A stretch of 42,392 nt of DNA from Ciborinia camelliae (lineage: Eukaryota > Ascomycota > Leotiomycetes > Helotiales > Sclerotiniaceae). The notes below the pieces were generated by a model. The model ran no database searches. It saw only the letters and a list, made by a program, of their open reading frames with translations, and was not told the origin of the DNA. The stretch covers positions 1 through 42,392 of the forward strand of contig JANPYM010000008.1 of NCBI GenBank assembly GCA_025890175.1, written 5' to 3'. Made by a program: the position numbers and the translations under genes. This document shows positions 34,247 to 42,392 of this stretch, in pieces. Every line of letters starts with the position of its first letter. Position 1 is the stretch's first letter.

Positions 34247-34711
34247 TAAACAACTTTACCATTGCACCACAAAAGCATAGAATATTTCAAATTAGAATCT
34301 GGAATAGTTGTTTTACTATATAAACCCTATTAAGGACCCACTTCTATAAAACCAATAAATCCACCCAATAAATCTACACCCTAACACTCATCTTCATCTT
34401 AACTTAAATCTTTTAATTTAAAACAAAAATAAATCTACACAACAAAAATGAAAAACATTTATAATTACAACTAAACCAATTAAATTAATTTCGAAAAATC
34501 AATTTAATCGATTCGAAATAAATATATTCTCGCTAAAAATTGATTTCAAAATATATTACCCAATAATCTGAAATACAATATCAAAAATGAACAACTTTAC
34601 CACTACACCACAAAAGCGTAGAATATTCTAAATTGTTCTAGAATAGTTGTTTTACTATATGAACCCTGTCAGGTGGGATCAGGACCCACCCAGTGGATCC
34701 ACACCGTGACA
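34247..34711. mobile_element. Possible miniature terminal-repeat element (TRIM- or SINE-like)
   Basis: Two direct copies, 34247-34386 and 34588-34711, share CAACTTTACCA(T/C), CACCACAAAAGC(A/G)TAGAATATT and GAATAGTTGTTTTACTATAT, and end in ACACC(C/G)T(A/G)ACA. Copy 2 starts TG and ends CA. It still holds GC-rich text (GTGGGATCAGGACCCACC), where copy 1 shows T and A. The layout, two terminal repeats around about 200 bp, resembles a TRIM element. On the minus strand, GTGGTGTAGTGGTAAAGTTG also resembles a tRNA A-box, so a tRNA-derived SINE is an alternative. No target-site duplication is visible. Confidence 0.45.
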
Positions 34712-34812
34712 ATATCTTTCGGGGGGAATTTAGGTTTTTTCTTTTTTTTTTTTTTTATATTTTATATTATATATAATTATAGGTTTATTGTATGGTTTTT
34801 GTATATATATAT

Positions 34813-34990
34813 TGTCGAATCATCTCGATGGTATAATTAATATATCAATGGTAAAGTAATATATTATAAAAGCATGTAGATCGATTATAAATTAATTTAT
34901 AAACTTATATATCTGTTACGCAGGTATACCGGCTATATGCAATTATATATTTCGATAAATCTGTCTTGCAAATTTATTGATATTACAATA
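34813..34990. repeat. Left terminal repeat (178 bp)
   Basis: Starts TGTCGAATCATCTCGATGG and ends TATTACAATA. Gapless match to 41405-41582. This copy keeps the GC content at its start and has lost it at its end. Confidence 0.75.
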
Positions 34991-37900
34991 TTAACAATTT
35001 TTAAATTAAATCTAAATATATATTATTTAAATAATTAAATATACAATATTAAAATAAAAAGAAAATATAAAAAAAAAATATTTTTTACAATTATATAATA
35101 AATCATATAACAAAATTATATAATTTTTATAAATATTGTATATTTAAATTTGTTTTTAATTTTTTATTTTTTTATTATAATTTTGTTAATCTTATTAGTA
35201 TATTCGATTTATTAATTAAATTTGAATTTGTAATAATTGAAGTTAATAAAATCGAATAACGTCTAACAATATTTTGTTTTTGTTATAGTATTAATAAAAT
35301 TTGTATTTTCGTTGATTTATATTATTTCAACAATTTTATGTTTTTTGTATCTTTAATATAAAACTATAATATCAATTATAAATTATTTTTTTTAAATTAT
35401 GTTTAATTTAATAATATATTTATAAAATAATTTTGAATTAATATATATAATAAATAGAATTTTCGTATTTAAAATATTATTAATAATATTTTTAATAATA
35501 AAAGTAATATCAAAATTTAATATTAAAATATATAATTTAAATACAAAAATATTTCAAATAATTTTTTTATATTTAATTAAAAATTAATAAAAAATATTAA
35601 CTTAATTATATTTATTAATAAAAATAATAATATAATTAATTTATAAAAATATATTATTATTATTTATAAAAAATATATTTGTAAAAATAATTAATTATAA
35701 AAATTTTAAATTAAATAATATAAAGTTTAATTTTTATAAAGTATTTTTTATTTGTTAATTGAAATATTTATTAAATGTTTTAATATTAATGTTTTAGAGA
35801 TTGATGTATTATATTGCAATAAATAAATTGAATATAGTTTTAGGGTAATTAACAATATTAATATATATATTTTAAATTTATTATATAACAAATTGTTTTT
35901 TTATTTTAATATTTTTATAAATCTTTTTTTTAATTTTATATATATTTTTTGATTCAGAATTTATAAATTAAAATAAATCGATTTGTTTTTTTTGATTTAA
36001 TCGAATAATATTATTATATAAAAATAGAATGTTATTGTTAAATTTAATTAATATAATTAAAATTAGTTTTTTTTTAAATTTAATTTTGAAGGTAATTTTG
36101 ATAAACTTTTTTTATTTAAGTTTTATAAATATATTATTTATTATAATTAAAGTATTATTTATTTAAAATCTAATAATATTAAATTTATTTTTTATATTTA
36201 AATATAGAAGATAAAGATTATATATTAAAATAATTATATTAAATCTTTAAATATAATATTTATAATAAATATAAAATTAATAATTTTTAGTTTTTGAAAT
36301 ATTATAAAATGATTTATATATTTTCAAAATTATTTTTAAATCGAGATTCATTTTTATTAATAAAATAATATAAAATAATCGAATTAGTTTTATTGATAAT
36401 TGAATATAAATCTAAATAATATTTTGAATATAAAATTATATATTTCTAATTTTTTTATAAATTATTATTAAAATAAAAAATATATATTAATTATATTATT
36501 ATATTATCAAAAATTATATTAAAATCGTTATCTTTCTATTATTATTATAAATCTGAATAATTAATTTTAATTTCTCAAAAGTTTTATTAATATTAGAATT
36601 TTTGATTTTATTTATAAAACGAAAATAAAATATTTTATTTTTTAATAATATTTTATTTCTAAAAATAATCTTGAAAATACTTTTTTCTATTAAATTATTA
36701 ATTTCAATATAACAAAAATTAATGTATATTGATATAATAATATTAATTTCAAAAATTTTGTCCGAATTATAATTCTACAAAAACGCAATTAATTATAATT
36801 TGATATTTGTAATAATATTTAAATAAATAATTGGAATATTTAAAATAATAAATATATTTATAAATTTTAATATATTTATATTAAAAATTATAATTTTTAT
36901 AATATATTAATTTATACAAAATTATAATATTTAATAAAAGTTTTTTAATAATAATATAAATAATTATTAATTTAAAATAATAATTTGTAATATAAATCTA
37001 AATCTTCTTCGTAAAATTAATTTTATAAAAAAAAAATTTTTATAATAAAAAAGTTTAATCTAAATAATTTAAAATTATATAATTTTATTTGTTTATTAAA
37101 TAATATATATTTTTTTATTAATTTATAAAAACTTTTATAAACTGATTTATTTTTTTTTATAATTAATTCAGATTTTCAATAAATAAAAATATTAAAATTA
37201 ATAAAAAAATTATAGATTAAAATAATTAAGTTATTATATTTAATTAAAACTTTTTTAATTTAATACTTAATATATAACTTTTACATAATTGATATAATTT
37301 TTTGAATAATTATAATTCGTTATATAATAATTAAAAAAATATATATTATATTCCAATATTTATAAATAAATATTATATATTAATAAAATTAATATAATTC
37401 TATTAAATTTTATAATATTGTTTATAACTTTCATTATTATTTAAAAAATATACTATCTCAAACATTTTTTATTTATAAATTTTTTAATAATAATACTATA
37501 CATTTTTTTAATTAAAATATAATATTATTTAACAATTTTAATAAATTAATATATTTTAATAAATATAAACCTAATATTTATTTTTATATTTATTATTATT
37601 TTGATAAATTTCTTATTAATAAATTATTTGTTTATATTATAAATAATATAATTTAAAAATTTTATATAAATATTTATTTAACAATATTAAAATATATTTT
37701 AAATATATTTTATAATTAAATTATTTAATAAAACTATTATTTAATATCATATTGCTTTATTAACAATATAAAAAATAAACTTTTTGTTAATATAAAATAT
37801 ATTAATATAAATACAAAAATTATATTTTATATTTTTTCAAAATATAAATTTAAATTTGTTAAATGATTTTCTATATTTTTAATAATATTTACAAAATTTA

Positions 37901-40900
37901 ATTAATTATTTAAATATTATTAAATTATAATTATACCCTATTCGATTTAATATTTGTTATAATTAATATATAATTAAATATTCAAATCAATAATAAAGAT
38001 ATTACAAATTTAATTTGTTTAATATATAAATAAATATTTTGTTTAAATAAAATTATATACAGATTTTTTAATAAAAAAATATATTTATATTTTTGAATAA
38101 TAAAGAATTTTTTATATTATAAATTGTTTTATATAAAAATATTTTTAATATTTTTATAATAAATATCAAATCTATTTATATTAATAAAATTAAGTAAAAA
38201 TAAAATATTAATAAAAATGATATAAAACTTTATTATTCCAATTAATAATTTAATTATAATTAAATTAATTAAATTTGTTAATTTAATATTAAACTTTATA
38301 TTTTGATTAATTTATAAAAAATTTAGAATTAAATTAATTCAATAATTGATTTTTTGATTATTTTAATATTAATAATAATATTTTGAAATTTAATATTATT
38401 ATAATAAATCTTTATAATTACAAATTTTGTTATTAATATATAAACAAATATTTTAATAACTAATTTTTTAATAATTTTTTTGTTATTAATTGTTGAACTA
38501 TAAAATATAAAGAATATTTTGTTTATATTATCGATTTCAATATTGATAAATAATTGTATTAATTGTAACTAATTATTTGATAATTTATCTTTATATTTAT
38601 TTTTGTTTTTTTTGTAATATTAATTATTAATTTTATTATTATTATTATAATCTTTATTGTTATTATAAAATTTTTAATTATTATTATAAAATTCTTAATT
38701 ATTTTTTGGAAAATTAAAAGATTAATTGGGCGAATATTAATCTTGAAATTGTAAACAAAATCTTAAATGTTAATTGTAATTCAAAAATTCGCTTCGATTT
38801 TAATTGAATTGTTTTTTGTTAAATAATTATTTTTAATTGTATAAGCCTAAATTTAAATTTAAATTTAAAAAATTTTAATTATATTATTTTTAATTATAAA
38901 ATTTAAAATTAAAACCTTTTTGTTTATAATTTTGATTATTATAATTACGTTTATTGTTATAATTATAATTATTATTATTTTTATGAAATTTATAATTAAT
39001 ATAAAATATTTTATTTGTTTTGTTAAAAACAATAAAATTAATTTTTATAATATTAATATTAATAAGATTAGTTTTAATAAAAATATATTTTAATAATTAA
39101 ATTTATTTTTATATTTTAATTAATAATTATAAATCGTTTTAAAAAACAATAAATATTTTAATAAACTTTTAACAAATATAGATATATACCAAATTAGATT
39201 TATATATTACAAAAAATTTGTTTTATAATATATTATTATATTATTTAACAAAAAACAATTTGTAAAAAATATTCTAAATCTTTTTAAATAAAATTGAAAG
39301 ATAATTATTAATCTTTTTTCCTAAATTTATAATTATTATATCTTCGAATAAAATTTAAATTTATTTATTTTTCAAATCAAAATAATATTTAATACCTTCA
39401 AAATTGTTTTTAAATATAACAATAAAAGTTTTAAATATTTGAAATTTATTAATATTATTATAATAAAATTGCAATATATTATTAATAAATATATTAAAAT
39501 AAACTTTTATTATTATTAATAATAATATTAATGTTTAATTATATAAATTATAAAAAATAATAAATTTTTATTAAATATTATTATTGTTTCCAAAATACTT
39601 TATTATATTATTATTATATATTTTTTATAAATTTGTTAATATATAATATTGATTTTTTTATATAAAAATATTTTATTATTAATTATTATTATATTTTTGA
39701 ATATCTTAATTATTTCGTTTTCCAAATCTTTTTAATATAAATTAATATTATCAAAAAAAAAATAAAACTTAATTTAATAATAAAAATTTATTAATTAATT
39801 TAAATTATAAAAAAACTATAATATTATTATAATAAATAAAACGTTTTATTCGTTTTAAATAAAATATAAAACTATTTTAGAATAATATTTTGGCTATCTT
39901 ATTCTTTGTTTATATATAATAATCTTTATTTTATATAAAATCGAAAAAAACTTAATAAAATATAATTTTAATTAAAATATAAATATTTTGAAATCATAAT
40001 ATTTATTTATATTTAAATATATTAAAATTATCGATTTTTTTAATAATATACATTAATTAATAATAAAATTAATTCTAAATAACAATTTATAAATTAAAAT
40101 TTTATAAATTTAAATATTTATATTATTAAAAATAATATAAAATATAAAACTATATATTTTTAATTATTATATTTACAATCATTATATCAAATTTATTAAT
40201 ATAATATTTTTTTGTATTATTATATTTCTTAATTATTTTTTATATTTAATTAATAAAATTAATATTACTAATTATATAAAATTATAATATAAACAATAAT
40301 TTTGCTATAATAATTAATACCATTTTAAATCCTTCGATTTTAATTTTAAAAAAATCCAGTTTTTATTATCAATATCTTATTAATTAAATCAAAATTTAAA
40401 ATATAAATCTGAATCTATTTTTCTTGTTAATAAATTTAATTAATAATCGAAAAAAAATTTAATAAAAAATCTTAAAACCAAAAAATCTCGATTTATATAA
40501 ATCGAAAACCGATTTGAATAAATTCTTATAAAAAAATTTGTAAAATATATATACTTTAAAAATAAAATATATAATAAAAATTATAATAAATAAATATAAA
40601 AATATAAAATACTATTCAATAAATATAATTAATATATACATACAAAATTATAATAATAAAACCGTTTTACAATATTAATACTTAATATCATCGAAATCCT
40701 AAAACCACACCAAATCTAAAAATATCGCGAAATATCCTAATACAAAATAAATAATTGAAATAATTAAATAATAAATAAAATTATATAAAATATTAATTTG
40801 AAAACCGTTTGATACAAATAATCGCAAATAATATATTTTAATTATATATATAATAAATAAAAATAATTAAAAAACTAAAAATAAAAAATCTTAAAAATTT

Positions 40901-41404
40901 TATAATAAGTTTTGTATTATATATTATAATAAAACAATAACAAAAAATTGAAAAAATATATAAATAAATATTTATATTATATTATAAATAATAATATTAA
41001 ATCCATATAATAATATACAAAAATAAAATAAAATTTTATTGGTTTTTTTAAATTCAATCTTGTTATCCAATAATCTTTATTTTTTTTAATTATAATAACC
41101 AAACAATAATTAATATTATAAAAAATAATAAACTTTTAATATTAAATATTAATATAATCTTTTTATTATATTAATTATAATAATATTTTATTTAAAAAAA
41201 CAATATTTAAATAAAAAATCTTATCAAAAATTATAAAATATAAATTCGTTTTTTTTATTAAACATTCCACAAATTTATTTATATTATAAACAATTATTTA
41301 TATAATACTTATTAAAATTTAATAATTATATTTATATTTCTAATTTTTAAAATAATAATCTTTAAAAATAATATTTAATTAATTTATATATTAATATTAA
41401 TTAA

Positions 41405-41582
41405 TATCAAATTATTTTAATAATATAATTAATATATTAATAATAAAATAATATATTATAAAAATATATAGATTAATTATAAATCGATTTACAAACTTAT
41501 ATATCCGCTATATAGGCATATCAGCCACATATAGCCGCACGCTCCGGTGAATCTGCCCTGCAGATTCACTGGTATCGCAACA
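41405..41582. repeat. Right terminal repeat (178 bp) with internal palindrome
   Basis: Ends TATCGCAACA. Contains GTGAATCTGC, CCT, GCAGATTCAC as a perfect 10-bp inverted repeat (about 41547-41569). The left copy has the eroded equivalent. This copy has lost the GC at its start and kept it at its end, the opposite of the left copy. Confidence 0.75.
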
Positions 41583-42392
41583 TATATATATAGATAAACT
41601 TAATCGATTAAGAATTTACTATTACTATATATAAAATAAAGATGGTCAATAATATATAGTATAAATTTCTATAATATTAATAATTTTTTAGCTAAAAGGG
41701 TATGGAAAGAGATGAACTGTATAGACGTGGTACGCGCTAGTGCCTAGTGCCTAGTCACGTGCCATATTCACTGATATATGTTCCAACATTTTTAATTCTT
41801 TTTTAATTCTTTCTTTTTTTTAATTTTTCTTCTTCTTTTTTAATCTTTTTTAATCTTTTTATTATTAATTATTTGTTTTAAATTGTATAATCGCGAGTCG
41901 CCCCACTCTAGCTTATTTTGAGCTAGCTTATACTTAAGCAGGAAAACATAAATTCGCACATAAATATAAATTCGTATTTCAATCTCAAAAATTATAATAA
42001 TTTATATACAAAATATATATATTTTTTTATTATTATAAAATTAGATATATATAATAAATTATTAAATGTATATTATTTTTACCAATAAAATTTTATTAAA
42101 ACTATAATTTATACAGCCCAAATTTATAAAATAAAAAAAAATACACTATAATAGTTGTTGTATTTTAATTAAAAATATAATATCTATCTCTTAATTAATT
42201 ATATAATTTATTTATTTAATTAAATTTATTAATTAATTAATTAAATAATTAATAAATTATATATTTATTTAATTATACAGGGTATAATTAAATATACAGT
42301 ACGATAATACGAACTACGCAAACACGTGCTTAGTACGATTATTCGAATCGTACGGGGTTCTTTCAGAATTCGAAACGCCGCATTAGGAAAGG
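41583..42392. other. Mixed AT-rich flank, no gene seen
   Basis: Contains the partner of the repeat at 30968, a less eroded patch at 41690-41770 with GTGCCTAGTGCCTAGTCACG, a patch near 41890-41940 with CTAGCTTATTTTGAGCTAGC, and a rising GC content at the end. A small palindrome lies at 42333-42353 (GTACGATT, ATTCG, AATCGTAC). No supported frame. Confidence 0.6.

Larger units (their letters stand above)
34813..41582. mobile_element. RIP-degraded LTR retrotransposon (6.77 kb)
   Basis: Bounded by two direct 178-bp repeats that align without gaps. The left copy begins TGTCGAATC and the right copy ends GCAACA, giving an ancestral TG...CA. Both are flanked by TATAT (34808-34812 and 41583-41587), a candidate 5-bp target-site duplication, although TATAT is common here. 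In the last 38 aligned bases scored, 10 positions differ and all are C/T or G/A. The interior is AT-rich with stops in all frames. I cannot identify gag, protease, RT or integrase, a primer-binding site or a polypurine tract, so orientation and superfamily (Copia or Gypsy) are open. Confidence 0.7.

Noticed and set aside
34588..34640. tRNA gene on the minus strand
   Set aside because: Only an A-box-like stretch is present; no convincing B-box, anticodon stem or cloverleaf.

Overview
The window looks like a piece of a filamentous ascomycete genome (Pezizomycotina). Short GT-AG introns, low-complexity-rich fungal proteins and fungus-specific families (HNH_2-type nuclease, APH-like phosphotransferase, DUF3723, FabD/lysophospholipase-like patatin) all point that way. 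I lean towards Leotiomycetes, but only weakly. A gene-bearing island (about 14.5-29.4 kb, moderate GC) sits between two extremely AT-rich deserts (1-13.3 kb and 29.4-42.4 kb). Repeat copies in the deserts differ almost only by C/T and G/A transitions, the footprint expected of repeat-induced point mutation (RIP).

Left desert: no credible gene. Its main structure is a direct tandem duplication of a roughly 3.2-3.6 kb unit (copy A 5715-9349, copy B 9350-12596). About 350 bp inside one copy is inverted relative to the other, and a minisatellite long in A is nearly absent from B. A part of the unit also occurs in inverted orientation near 1.0-1.3 kb. Three copies of a palindromic repeat (13345-13962) and a degraded 100-bp repeat pair (about 14.05 and 14.38 kb) mark the edge of the island.

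Island, left half (14.5-21.5 kb), resident-looking genes: an intact two-exon HNH protein (minus), an unrecognised three-exon gene (plus, start unresolved), and an APH-family phosphotransferase-like gene (plus, three exons) with a large charged insertion and one apparent frameshift.

Island, right half (21.7-29.4 kb), a compact cluster of broken genes: DUF3723 (minus), a kinase-like gene (plus), a patatin-like phospholipase with P-loop-like and RING-like parts (plus), a multi-pass membrane protein frame with three in-frame stops (plus), and an unrecognised short gene (minus). Introns in this cluster are 36-61 nt, against 72-149 nt in the left-half genes. DUF3723 and patatin-like genes are known accessory cargo of fungal Starship giant transposons. 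No tyrosine-recombinase captain is visible, so a decayed Starship or other cargo block is a hypothesis, not a finding.

Right desert: a well-supported RIP-eroded LTR retrotransposon, 34813-41582. It has two gapless 178-bp terminal repeats, each fitting an ancestral TG...CA, and a TATAT duplication on both sides. Next to it is a possible miniature terminal-repeat element (34247-34711), and several AT minisatellites lie nearby. The genes of the two halves show no common pathway; the organising theme is mobile DNA and its inactivation by point mutation.
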